This document shows, in pieces, positions 1 to 10,684 of a stretch of 64,000 nucleotides of DNA (position 1 is its first letter; each line of letters starts with the position of its first letter). Source of the stretch: Strobilurus pachycystidiatus (Eukaryota; Basidiomycota; Agaricomycetes; Agaricales; Physalacriaceae); contig JAHLMK010000022.1 in the NCBI GenBank assembly GCA_019915135.1, positions 372,001 through 436,000 of the forward strand, in the 5' to 3' direction. Below the pieces are notes generated by a model, which worked only from the letters and a program-made list of their open reading frames with translations, was not told the DNA's origin and made no database searches. The position numbers and the translations under genes are program-made.

Positions 1-1
1 C

Positions 2-406
2 CTCCACCTGTCCAAGCGCGCGCCTCTCCTGCGCCAGTTCCTCGGTGTCCAGCCACACTGGAAGAGGCCAGCACTTCCGCTCTCGTTGTACTGGTTGAAC
101 AAGGATGGTGGCAAGGCACATCTTTCGCTGGTGTTCAGGGCGTTTTGGGGCGGTGTGAGTCCGTGGGCGCAGTTGGATCCTGTTTGGTGGCGAAATTCGC
201 TGGGATATGGTGTTTTTGCGGTGGTACGTTCCGTTTGTCAATCTGTCTTCCCTCACTCATGTGATGATCTACAGGCGCGCGATTGCCTTCAGTTACTGTA
301 CAGGTGGCTGGTGAAGCGGGAGCGCGAGTCGAGGAAGATCAAGGATATGCCGTTCACGGATATGGACCCGGCGAATTTGGATCTCATTGCTGTTGAGAAT
401 GTATAG
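2..406 (+). CDS. C-terminal part of an unrecognised protein (5' end outside window)
   Basis: Two exons read in one frame: 2-223 and 275-406, separated by a 51-bp GT-AG intron (224-274, donor GTACGT, acceptor CTACAG). The open frame runs off the left edge, so only about 117 C-terminal residues are present. The segment is rich in Trp and Pro (FWGG, PWAQLDPVWW) followed by a basic stretch (KRERESRKIKD) and the end MPFTDMDP...AVENV before TAG at 404-406. I do not recognise the family. It is the only apparently undamaged coding end in the first 9 kb. Confidence 0.6.
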   Translation, partial: LHLSKRAPLLRQFLGVQPHWKRPALPLSLYWLNKDGGKAHLSLVFRAFWGGVSPWAQLDPVWWRNSLGYGVFAVVRSVCQSVFPHSCDDLQARDCLQLLYRWLVKRERESRKIKDMPFTDMDPANLDLIAVENV

Positions 407-1475
407 TCTAGTGATTGGAATCTAGCATCAAAATCGGTTTCTTGTCTGTACCTGAGAGCAAACACTTCCAGCACATCTATTCATCGTCGCCGCAACTTGA
501 ACACAGTCGAAGTACTTTTACCGTTGATATGTCCTCCGTGTCTGGGACAATGCCGAGAAATCTGAATTGTTCTAGGTCACTGGAGTCGTATACATCACTA
601 ATCAACCACTGAACAAACTTCGTGGGCTCGCCAGAAGGCAGCATTGAACGTGCTCCTGGGGTAACATGAAAACCCTGGTAAAATTTGTGCCTTCCAAGCA
701 CGGGCTCGCTTTGAAGTGCCACAACTCATAGGACGGAAGAGCATGAAGATCGTCAGGACGGAGAGTCCTTCCCACCTGTTTGCTTCGATAGGCCGTCAAG
801 TGGTTCCACAACGATGACTACTAGTGAGTTGGGAAGGGTGAAGGCACGGGCGGATGAAACAAAGATGGGATGGCATCAAGTCCTGATTGGAAGAGGTGTG
901 ATGACAGCGTCATGATATTAGGCCATGAGGAAGCGATGACTTCCTCATCCGGAGGAAGACAGGCGCCACAGGCAATGCACATATTGTTCAGATATTCATT
1001 GTTTCCTGAGTACATCAAGTGGTCGAAAAACTACATCGCCGATGGATGAATGACTGGGTCATTCGAGCTCCGAGTCGTACAAAGATCACCTATTGCTGCA
1101 ATTCGAGTGAGTAAGTCCTGTAAGGATGGAGAGAAACGGGCACTCACAATGTCCGAATAGTGTAGTACCATGCTGGCTCTCCTACTAGACCAAGGTCCTT
1201 CTTGATTTGGTCTGCAACTGCTGCTGATGGTACATTGCAGTCGTTCTTTGCCAGCTCAAGGCAGCCATCGCCTGATGTGGTGCAGACACACATAGCCACT
1301 TCCCAATGCTTGCGCGCCTGCACAATGAAGCCTAACATGGCGTTGCTGATGGCCGTATCCTCTAGAGTGAACATGCCAACGGTCATTCGGACTCTCGAAA
1401 GATCATGCAATGGGTGTTTCTGTACGAAGTCCCAACTCATGAAGAAGCCAAAGCTCCTGGCCTGTGCTCGAGGCA
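407..1475. other. No supported gene
   Basis: Only short unsupported ORFs. The longest, on the minus strand at 1144-1479 (111 codons), directly follows the kinase fragment but shows no motif I recognise and no splice arrangement that joins it convincingly to the kinase. Confidence 0.5.
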
Positions 1476-1479
1476 TCAA

Positions 1480-2160
1480 GTCGACTTGTCCTCTCGACGT
1501 GAGAGACGTCTCATGGTTTCCACAGTTCTATCCCGATCAAAAGTCGCGTCAGGAGGTCCCACTCCCAGAATTGCTGTAAGTGATTCGACGTCCTCACCAT
1601 CGGTATCTTTGGGGATGATGGGGAAGACGAGACCTTGCCAGCAAAATTTTCGGTATCGTGGTAAGCTATTCAGTTTGCAAGAAGAAGCGAGAATCATCGC
1701 AAGATCTCGTCCTTTCGGACGTGCATCGGGGCGTCTATCCATGAACCACTCAACTGATTTCCACAGTTGCTCAGATGGAAACTGCTCGCGGGAGGGTCTC
1801 GCTGGGGATTTTCTCTTCACGAGAACCTCGATTAACACTTCAGCATCTGACTTGAGATCAGGAAATGGCAAGTGCCCCGTGAAGATCTGCTCACTTAGGT
1901 ACATATCAATCAGCCATCGCATAATCTTGTATGTAGATACTTGCCTCGATAATAGTACAACCGAACGAGTAGATGTCTCTCGATGTACTTGCGCCCTGAG
2001 AAGCGGGGATATCTGGGTCCAGTAGCTCAGGCGCCATCCAACGAACGGCACCCTTCATACCCGAATTGCTGACAGTTCCGACTTCACTGTGACTCGCCAC
2101 AACACGACTAATCCCAAAGTCTGACAAAGCGCAATGTAAGTCGTCCGTTATAAGCACGTT
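1480..2160 (-). pseudogene. Protein kinase C-lobe fragment (TKL-like)
   Basis: On the minus strand the reading starts with ANVLITDD, then the activation-segment motif DFGIS, the substrate-anchoring motif WMAPELL, and a helix-F type DIYSFGCTIIE. After an intron it continues with IFTG.LPFPD and a C-terminal RPDARP.GRDL motif, all typical of basidiomycete Ser/Thr kinases of the TKL type. The N-lobe (Gly loop, VAIK lysine) and the HRDLK catalytic loop are absent: directly upstream the DNA reads as the UTP10 remnant instead. The intron that restores the frame (1944 down to 1887) begins GCAAGT and ends GCAG, so it is a GC-AG intron. Truncation makes activity impossible; I call it a pseudogene fragment. 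Confidence 0.75.
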
Positions 2161-2164
2161 TGCG

Positions 2165-5100
2165 TAGGGCGACGAATTCTTCCAGGACGAAGTTTATGTA
2201 CGGCGACATCAAGCCCTTGAAGTCCATACTAGATGAGGTAAAGCACGTCAACGAGTCGTTCGGAAGCATACCTTGAAGTAGTCCAATAGGGCCGAGAAGG
2301 CTAGACAGAACACGACCTTTCGCTTCTCGTCTACGTCGAGATTGAGAAAGGTCCATGCACTCAAAATAGAGCACGTACCTGTACTACTGGCGAAGGCCCA
2401 ATCGTATAAACGCCTGAACAGAGGCCGGAACGTGTTCTCGTTGAGGTTCACTCACGACGAGCTCCGTGAACGCGATGATAGCCAGCGCCTTGAAGTCAAG
2501 CTTCGAGCAAAAATTAGAGGACCGACTCGAAGAAAAGACGACGAAAACAACTCACCCCTCCGTCAACATCAACTACATCGAACGCCTCCAAGAACATGCT
2601 GAAAATGGCCCTCAAGTTCTCTTACACCACAGCCTTGCTAGACGTGCGCAGAGCCCTTCGGACCACCTCGAAGAACAGGTCATATTTATCCTATAGGTTC
2701 AAATGTCGTTTATCAGTTAACGATCTACCCAAGAGCTTATATCAACCACCGAAGCAGCTGAGGACTTGAGAAGTGCAGACCAAGTCTGCGCCAACGTCGG
2801 TATGACGACCTTTTCCGGTGCGTGCTTGGTGATAGCCTTGACGAGGGAGGCCAAGGAGGCATCCTTTGGCCGTTGAGTGATGTAGAGCATGATCACTTGC
2901 GATATCTCCCCGGATGCCCAGAAGGTGGGGATCGACGTCAAGAGCCCATGTAGGACGTTCGTTGCCTCGACAGACAAATCTAGTGAGGAGATTGGAATGG
3001 AACCTCAAATGGTATGAGAGGTGCTAGACATACCATCAAGCCCCTCCTGAAGAATGGCAACACACTGCCCAACGATTTCGCGGAAGAACGGTATGATCCT
3101 CGGTCCCAATCTTGACCTACGAAAAGGGTCAGTACAAGCCTCCCTCCAAATCGCATCGAGACAACATACGCGAAAGGCGCTAACGCCGGAAGAGCATGTA
3201 CGGCCATCTTCCGTCCAGCAACCGCAGAGAGCATGAGCGGGACGATTTCCCCAGCGGCGGATTCCTTTCCCGTGCAGAGTCCATCTCCGATTGTCTTCAG
3301 ACCCCGGAACGCAGAGACGGCAACGGCGCTGCCCGGATGCGCAGTGAGGAGGTCCTTGACGCGGTGGATGATCTTGACGAGGTTCTCCGTGAACGCTTGG
3401 CGGACGTGGTCCGATACCTGTGGGAGGCGTTCCGCTAAAAGGTCCAAAGCGCCGATCTGGACCTATGGAGGTAGCGGGTGAGCAATATTCGATACAAGAA
3501 GAGGAATTGACAAACCATCTGCTCCGACGACTGAAGCATATTCGTCGTGGATTCGATGTAGTCCAGCGCGGACATCACTGTAACGTCTTGTCCAGCGATG
3601 CGCGGGCGACCTTATTAATGTCATCCACGCGACCAGCTCCCTGGCCGCTCTTGGAGGTGGACATGACGACGAGCAAGGAGACGAGGGACGACTCCGCCGA
3701 AGAAGAACTGACGCCGGATACGGCCTTAACTGCGTACCCAACGAAGGACAGTACCGCTTGTGCTCGGCGTTTGAAAGCAGTGATGACAGAAGTCGATCGT
3801 TGCTAACAAGCACGGTTCGTCAAAAAGCTCAAAAATAGAAGGAAGTTTTGGGAAGCCACTCACAGATGATCATCCATGAAAGTCGGTTCGAGGTTTTGGG
3901 AATCAGTAATGCGGCGAGCCAGGCATTGACTTTCCAGGACCATTTCGGTAAGAACCTATGGGTTGACGACTTCAGCTCAATCTAAGGACACAGAGAACAC
4001 ACTTACCGAGTTCCGGAGAACACCGTCATAGTGATGGAGTATGCTTATCGGTAACGCGAAAGTGCTCTTCGCCTCCTCGGCGCTCTGGCGTACGACGCGA
4101 TTCGCCGCCTTCTCCACCAGTAGCGGTAGTATATAGTCATCCGGTCCAAGTACGTTGACGAGGTGGACAAAGAAGCTGCGAAAAGAAGGTCATTGATTGG
4201 CTAGGTGAGAAAGAGGAACATAGCCAACGCACTTCGTGCGACGGTGTCGAGGAATATGGTTCGCCGCACCGGAGAAGACACGCAGGAACTTGCGTGATCC
4301 AAGTAAGAGCTCCATTCGGGACTTGTGAGAGCTCTTGAGCGAAGCCACCATCACGGGCACGATATTGTCGATGGTCTGTCAAAATGATAAGGCAAATTTA
4401 CAAGACGGGTAGGGAGTCAGCGAACCTTCTGGACGACAGTGAAACTGTAAGTATCATCGCGGTGGAAGACTTTGGATCCCATGAACGTGAATACGGGCAT
4501 GATGTTGTGCAAGACGGATTCCGGACTGAGACGCGCGAGGGTGGCCATCAACAACAAGGCCTGCTGGAAGGTCTGTGAGTTGTTCGCAGCTATGTGATAT
4601 CAGATCAGGATATGAGCCTTTGACGAATGAAAGGAAACTCACTCCGAATCAAATCAACCAGAACTTCAAGGCGGATTGCACCAGGTGACAAGTTCGGTAC
4701 TTCCTAATGAGAAGTAAGCATCTCATAGCCAGTCATGATAAGCGTTCATACCGTGACTTTGTCTGCAGCGGTAGCAACGGCTGACATCAAGGATTGCTCG
4801 ATGAAGACGACGTCGACGACATCCGAAGTCGTCGAAGCTTATGACGTTGTTTAATGCTTGCACGAGCGCCACGATGAGGTCGAAGGAGCCGGGAAGGGAG
4901 GCGGTCGCTAAAACTTCTGCGAGTACGCTTAGCTTGGGAAGTGTCTCCTCCGACGTGCTGAGGAAGGTCAAAAGAGCTCTCATCACAGAAGTGAGATGAG
5001 ACATACTGAGTAGAGACTCGAGGACGCTTGGTAGCCGGAGGAGCGTCGACAGGGTCCGGTTGGTAAGCTTGCAGCAGCTTGACGATGAGAACAGGCTCAA

Positions 5101-6950
5101 TCAATAGAGCGACAAGGACTTTCGTCACAGTCGTATGCTGTTGGTATAATGAGCGGGAATTTGTTTATCGTGGAAGAAGACGTACCACGTCTTGATCATG
5201 ATTGCTCAGTTCCAGTAGGAGGTCACAAAGCTGGGATTGACGGTCAGCAGTCAGAGCCTTGAACAGGCCACGCTCGAGGTTCTGAAGTATCATATTCGAC
5301 GCCGAACGGTAGGCTACGAAAGTTTTAGACAGCTAACAAGAGGGAGGGGAGATAGCGACGTACTGGACTTGACAAGGTACGCCAAAAGGTCGCAATACGA
5401 CGACCATACGCCATCCTTGTTGGCGCTGAGATCCTTGTGGGCCGTGATATCAAAGACAGATGCAACCAAGCCCACGAAGTCCGGAGTGTTGTGTCCGTAA
5501 GTTTCCTGCAGTGTCTCTGGCGACGTCGTAGAAGTTCCTTCACACAGGGTTGAAGCATCGTCGCCTTTGAATCATCGATAATCGGCATAACAATCCTGAG
5601 GAGCGAATGTCGGGAACGCGAAGGTGCTGCGTTGACATGCGACGAAAGACAAGGAAATTACATTGCGTTTGTGACTGCGGAAATGTCAGCATCGATTGTA
5701 AAGAACACGGCATTTTGGGACTCACTCCGCCGCCTTCCGCTTGTCAGTCTTCGATTGTGTCAAGTACTCTTGATGGAAGATGATAACATAGCTAGGATCG
5801 TGGAGGTAATGATCCCGGTGAGCCACCAGCGCGGCAAGGTACTTGGTGAGATCCTCTTGAGAGAGGTACAATAATTGGCCTACCAACGTCGTTAGTGAGT
5901 ACGTCGGGTCACAGCATGACAGAAACACATACTCGCACTAGCGCCGTAGATACTATCAAACGCGTAGACGCGTTCCAACTTGCCCTGTGTGCTCTCCGAC
6001 ATGAGAGTGAGACACTGGAGAGCGTATTCACGAATCTTGAGGCTAGACTGGAGCGCGACGAGAAGAGAAGGGAGGATAGTCTAAAAATCGACTGCCGAGG
6101 AGGTAGACTTGAACGCTTGCAGCGACGCGACACAATGACTCAAGGTCAACGCTGCAAGGTCCTGGTCCTCCAAGCATGTGAACCAGATGCCAGTCAAGAA
6201 CGCAAGGGCGTCATCTGGATGTACCGAAAAGGACGTTAAGTGTGTTCATCATGATCGCTACAGAAGACGCCGTCGCTGCTTCGTAGATTCTGCGCATAAG
6301 GGTGACGAATCGATAGTCGCGAAGATCCGATGTGTTCTGCTTCCCGTAAAATTAGATCTAGTGGAATGACGGATGAAATGAGAGCAGACTCGCTGCACTC
6401 GAGCCTTGCATCAACCAATTGATGACAATCCCTTCTGGCGGCTGAACCTCGGCAGCGATGGTCACTAAAGAGATCTGTAACCAGTAAAGCGTATTCTTGC
6501 TGTTGGGCTTGATGGCGATGCTCCTGCCGAGTTTCGTATCGTCAATATGCTAGAGCAAGAACTTGAATTGTGTAAGTTGACAAGAACGAAATCTGACCCA
6601 CCTCCCGTATGTAATTCCTGGACGTTTGACAAGAGGTCTTCGAGTTTCGATATCTAATTTCAATCAAGTGCCTGTACGATCTTGAGCGCAGTGTCGACTT
6701 GGTGCTTGCCAGTCAGCCGACGAAGAAGTGCACGAGCCACGAATGCGGATATGGGCGTTCGTGTTGTTCAATTTGGTCACCAACTCGTCGAGGTGAGCTG
6801 TGAAATCGTTGGAGGCCAAGATATTCTCTGCGATCCGCGCCGCCACTGTCATATTGAACGTCGCCGATTTGTCTTGCAAGTCCGTGACGCCATCCGCTAC
6901 ATCGTGGCCGTGAGCCCAGGCAAGTCTCAAAGCAGGAAGAAATGAGCCGA
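2165..6950 (-). pseudogene. UTP10: UTP10 (U3 snoRNP HEAT-repeat protein) remnant, truncated at both ends
   Basis: Minus-strand exons with normal short GT-AG introns encode HEAT-repeat segments I recognise as UTP10/HEATR1. Examples are LTG.WFTCLEDQDL at about 6.2 kb, RVYAFDSIYG near 5.95 kb, FFVHLVNVLGPDDY near 4.15 kb, LLAERLPQVSDHVRQAF near 3.4 kb, LGPRIIPFFREIVGQCV near 3.1 kb and the C-terminal TFRPLFRRLYDWAF near 2.4 kb. UTP10 is a scaffold of the small-subunit processome needed for pre-18S rRNA maturation. Here roughly 1,300 of about 2,000 residues remain; the N-terminal third and the extreme C-terminus are missing. Two in-frame stops lie in conserved sequence (TAG at 6083-6081, TAA at 2624-2622). 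I also see frame breaks near 3.58, 6.21 and 6.74 kb. The C-terminal end runs directly into the kinase fragment. Confidence 0.85.
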
Positions 6951-8411
6951 ACCAAGTGATGAGAATGAGAGAAGTCCGGCAGCGAGGCTGGGAGCGCGAC
7001 AGTGGACCCAGGGCGCGCTACATCGCGTCAGGAAACGGTCTACGAGTACGCCATGGTAATTGACGAACCTGTCACAAAGATGATGATTTGCGTCCTTTCA
7101 GGATAAACTCTAGCATCCCGGGCGATTATACCGACACTGAGATAACGAGAGTGGGGGTTTACACGACCGTCAGTCTTTATTCATTTTGAGCTGCTTCTTG
7201 TTTAGGATTTCTTTGTTTGGCAGATTTCGGACCTCACAGCAGCACACACAGCTGCTCTATCGGACGACGGCGCAGAACCATCACTGCCCTTCGAAAACGT
7301 GATCGTTGAAACTGGGAGGCGGGGCAGGAGAGTATTCGGGGTACGGAGAGGACCAAGAGGAGGGTGTTCAGTAGGAGGCGACTAAGGTGCACAAAGTGCG
7401 CGTGGCGGCACAGAGGCATATGCCGCCCCGGGGAACCCTTGGAGTTGAAATTGAGCCGGACGCCGAGTCGCCTGACGTGTTTCGTTTGCTGGCGCGACAA
7501 ACAGCGAGAGGTCGACGATTTCGCGAATGTGAGCTAGCCTGGGAGCAGCAGGCAGCAGCAAAGGGATATACTATATGCACCAGCCGGGGATTACAAGCAA
7601 GAGCTTGAGCTTTGATCTGAGTCGTATGGGTTTCAAGGACGAAGGTATAGCCGCGCCCGTCGTCGTCTACTCCAGATATCAGTTCAAAAAGCGAATATGC
7701 CCACTTCCTTCCTCATTGAGAGACATATGAGCGTCTCTCAGCGCCCCTTCGAGTAATTTGGTATTGTTTGCATCAACCACAAGTAGGACGGTGAGAGCAA
7801 GTCTCTGTACTAATCAGTCAACCAAACCAAACGGCACGATCAACACTGACTTTCCGCGTTCCTGCGACGGCTGATGGTCCGACAGTAGTATGAGCATCAT
7901 CTTCTCGATACCGTAACAAAGTCGCTGACAAAGGTTCGAGGCTGACTGCCGCAAAAAAATTCGGAGGTATGCCTTCAGTTATGTTGCTGTCAGCTGTGAG
8001 CTTTTCAGACCACGAGAGTTCACCTACATATAACGATGGGATAAGAGCTGACTGTCACGCTTGAAAGCCTCCACTGCAATGGAAGGCTCGGACTGAGATG
8101 CGACGTTTGTGCCGCTGCTGAGTAAGGTTGCTCATGGCGACGCCTGCGGTCCACAACAAGGACTCCGCCCGTGTGTTCACGTCAGACGACAGACACCGAT
8201 GGACGTTCTACTCCACTGTAGCCGCCATCTGGGGCATGAATCATCGATAAAATTGACGTCCTATCAAGAGACAGAGATCCTCAAGCAGCGGAGGATAGGC
8301 ACTCGATGGAAAGCAGCTGATGCAGAGCATGGCCGCATTACTGATGGCGCTGTGTTCGGAGGCGAGGAAAGGGGTGAAATATCTGAACGTTCCTCGCGTC
8401 GAGGGATTCCT

Positions 8412-8449
8412 CGCATTGACGCGAGTCTTTCGCATTGACGCGAGTCTTT
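8412..8449. repeat. 19-bp tandem duplication
   Basis: The unit CGCATTGACGCGAGTCTTT occurs twice in perfect head-to-tail copies (8412-8430 and 8431-8449). Confidence 0.95.
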
Positions 8450-8460
8450 CGCGTTTGCGT

Positions 8461-8502
8461 TCGAGAATGGCATCAGGAAGCTCGAGAATGGCATCAGGAA
8501 GC
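8461..8502. repeat. 21-bp tandem duplication
   Basis: A 21-bp unit beginning TCGAGAATGG and ending AGGAAGC is present in two perfect copies (8461-8481, 8482-8502), 11 bp after the 19-bp duplication. Both duplications are exact, suggesting recent slippage. Confidence 0.95.
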
Positions 8503-9265
8503 TCGAGAGTGTTCTCGACCGAGCTAGGTGAGCGTGACGTCTCTGAGGAGGACGTCGACGGCGTGTTGTCGGTACTCCCGCCCAGGAGCTCGACGCAGTG
8601 CATGAGTCCACCGGTTCGCCCAGATGTGGAACATGACACCAGCTTCGTTCTTGTCGCAAGCTTCCTGTTACAAAAAACACTGAGCGGATGAGGGAAAACC
8701 ATTCGAAAAAAAACTCACTGGTCATGAAAAAAGAAAAGCTACTGAGCAGGAACAAAACCCGAACAAAGGCAAAGCCCGCCGCCGCCGTTCCAGACCCAGT
8801 ACACGCCAAACACCAAAGATTCCCTCAGCTTCGGAAAGCGGGCTGTTAACGCATCCAATGGACACCTGACCCGCAGTTCCACCTCATGAAAGAGGCACGA
8901 ATGGTTGATGGAGGCAGTGTGGCTGGGGCCCTCCCAGCAGCGTCGAGAAAGTTAAACATCGAAGGGGTGGCTGGAGTGGTTGACGGAGAACACGAGACAG
9001 GTGGACGGGCGTTTGTGGTTGGGAGCTGGCGGTAGTACCTAACACGTCACCCCGCGACAGTCACAAGGCGCTGTCCGACAATAGCGTCCGATGGTGATGG
9101 GGAAGAGTGTCCTGAGAGTGTCTGAGTTTAATTGGAAACTACGGTTTGCATAAGCGCCGAATTGAACCATAGTTTTGCTATCTTCGAGCGATGACCGCCG
9201 AATTGACGCTCAATCTTCTTCGACATCTCTTTTGAGAGATATCCTCTTACTACGACGAGCGGATC

Positions 9266-9277
9266 TATCAGGCAGGA
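9266..9277. repeat. Target-site duplication, left copy
   Basis: TATCAGGCAGGA. The identical 12-mer follows the (TCA)n tail at 14832-14843. Together they bracket a unit holding all LINE ORFs, the arrangement left by target-primed reverse transcription. Confidence 0.88.
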
Positions 9278-9400
9278 GAAACGCACCTTGATCCGCAACC
9301 ACGATCATCTGATCGAGTGGCACCGCCTCGTGTTACATTCATCGACGCCTCCTCCGACAACGAACGCGCCTAGCTACTTTGTTCTTTCATAAAGTTAGCG

Positions 9401-10684
9401 ATGGAATCGAGCACCGATGATCCCAATGCCGTAATCGCGGTATCGCGAAGCGACCTCGCTGCACTCGTACACCACCTCGAAGTTTTGCAACCCAAGCAGA
9501 AGAGCTCGAAAGTCTTCAAGGAATCTCACTAGGCCATGCAAGAGATCCTGAAGAAGCTTGCCACATCAACATCCTCTCCTCCCCCCTCCTCCCCCCCATC
9601 CTCAACAACGACGTCTGACAGAGACCAAGCCGTCCATACTGCCGCCTCCCTCGCCCGACAAATCCAGGCTGTTCAGAATACCCTGGACAACATGAGGAAC
9701 GACGCGCGTGCTTCAGCGCCGCAACACTCATCGTGCTGCGACCATACCCACACCCCAGCAAACCCAAGTGGCACCAATAAGCCCCAAGGCCCGGTGGACG
9801 AACACGCTGTAATTGTCTCATTGAAACATGTCCCCAAGGATTCTCCACTACGCTCCATTCAAGCTGCTGAGCTGGCTCCCCTGGTCGAGAAGGCCTTTAG
9901 TGACGCCCTAGTCCCAGCTCTGCACGGGAAACGTGTGAGGGGTGTCCGCCGTTCCAAGGCAGGCAACATCATTGTCTGTGCCAACAACGAAAGTGATGCG
10001 GAAAGCATCTTACTGCACGCCGATAAATGTATCTCCAAGCTGGACAATAAAGCTACTCTGGAAGTACGCACTGTCACCATTGTGGTCGACTTCGTCCCTA
10101 CTACCTTTGACGCGGAATCTCCAAACGCCGCAGCATCAATTTTTGAGGCGAATCGAGGAGAATTCTCCAACCAGAGCGCAATCAAGTCCGTGTCATGGCT
10201 TTCGCGCCGCGCCAAGGACAAACGGGTATCGTCGCTCAAAATAACGACCACAGACGTGCAGGCGGCGGACAGACTCATCTTGCGGGGGATCGCAATTGCG
10301 GGAGGAATTTACGTGGTGCGCAAATATGCGCCTTCAGCTACGCAAAACATATGCTACATATGTCAAAAATTGGGCCATAAGGCTCAGGCATGCCCAAAAG
10401 CTAACGACACATCCGCGCTCACATGTCAATGCGCCCGCTGTGCGGGCAATCACCACACGGGGAAATGCTCTTGCCCTCTCACCACTGGTCGCTGTACCGA
10501 CATGCGCCTATGCAAGCATGTCGTCGCAAAGTGCGCCAACTGCGGAGGGGATCACAAGGCTTTTGCCAAAGTATGTCCTTACCTTCAGAAGGAACAAGCG
10601 AAGCTTGATGCTCGCTATCTGGGAACCAGCCCATTCTTCAACGCAGACGCCCCCCGCCGCGATGTGGCGGGCTCTGCCCAATGA
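9401..10684 (+). CDS. LINE ORF1, gag-like nucleic-acid-binding protein (in-frame TAG near start)
   Basis: An ATG at 9401 opens a frame that meets TAG at 9530-9532 after 43 codons and continues in the same frame from ATG 9536 to TGA at 10682-10684 (382 codons). The C-terminal part carries three zinc knuckles: CYICQKLGHKAQAC (CX2CX4HX4C), CARCAGNHHTGKC and CANCGGDHKAFAKVC (CX2CX3HX6C). This is the usual layout of LINE ORF1 proteins that package the element RNA. The N-terminal part is Ser/Pro/Thr-rich. Either translation starts at 9536 or the TAG is a disabling mutation; the leader before the stop reads like normal coding sequence (MESSTDDPNAVIAV). Confidence 0.85.

Larger units (their letters stand above)
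6960..9265. other. Non-coding / unrecognised, with local tandem duplications
   Basis: No convincing gene. Overlapping minus-strand ORFs of 153 and 181 codons at 8241-8809 owe part of their length to the tandem duplications listed separately. One frame repeats ELPDAIL twice, but I see no domain and no flanking splice structure. The stretch ends at the target site of the LINE insertion. Confidence 0.5.

Noticed and set aside
8241..8809. Minus-strand ORFs of 153 and 181 codons
   Set aside because: Overlapping frames stretched by tandem duplications, no domain, no splice context.
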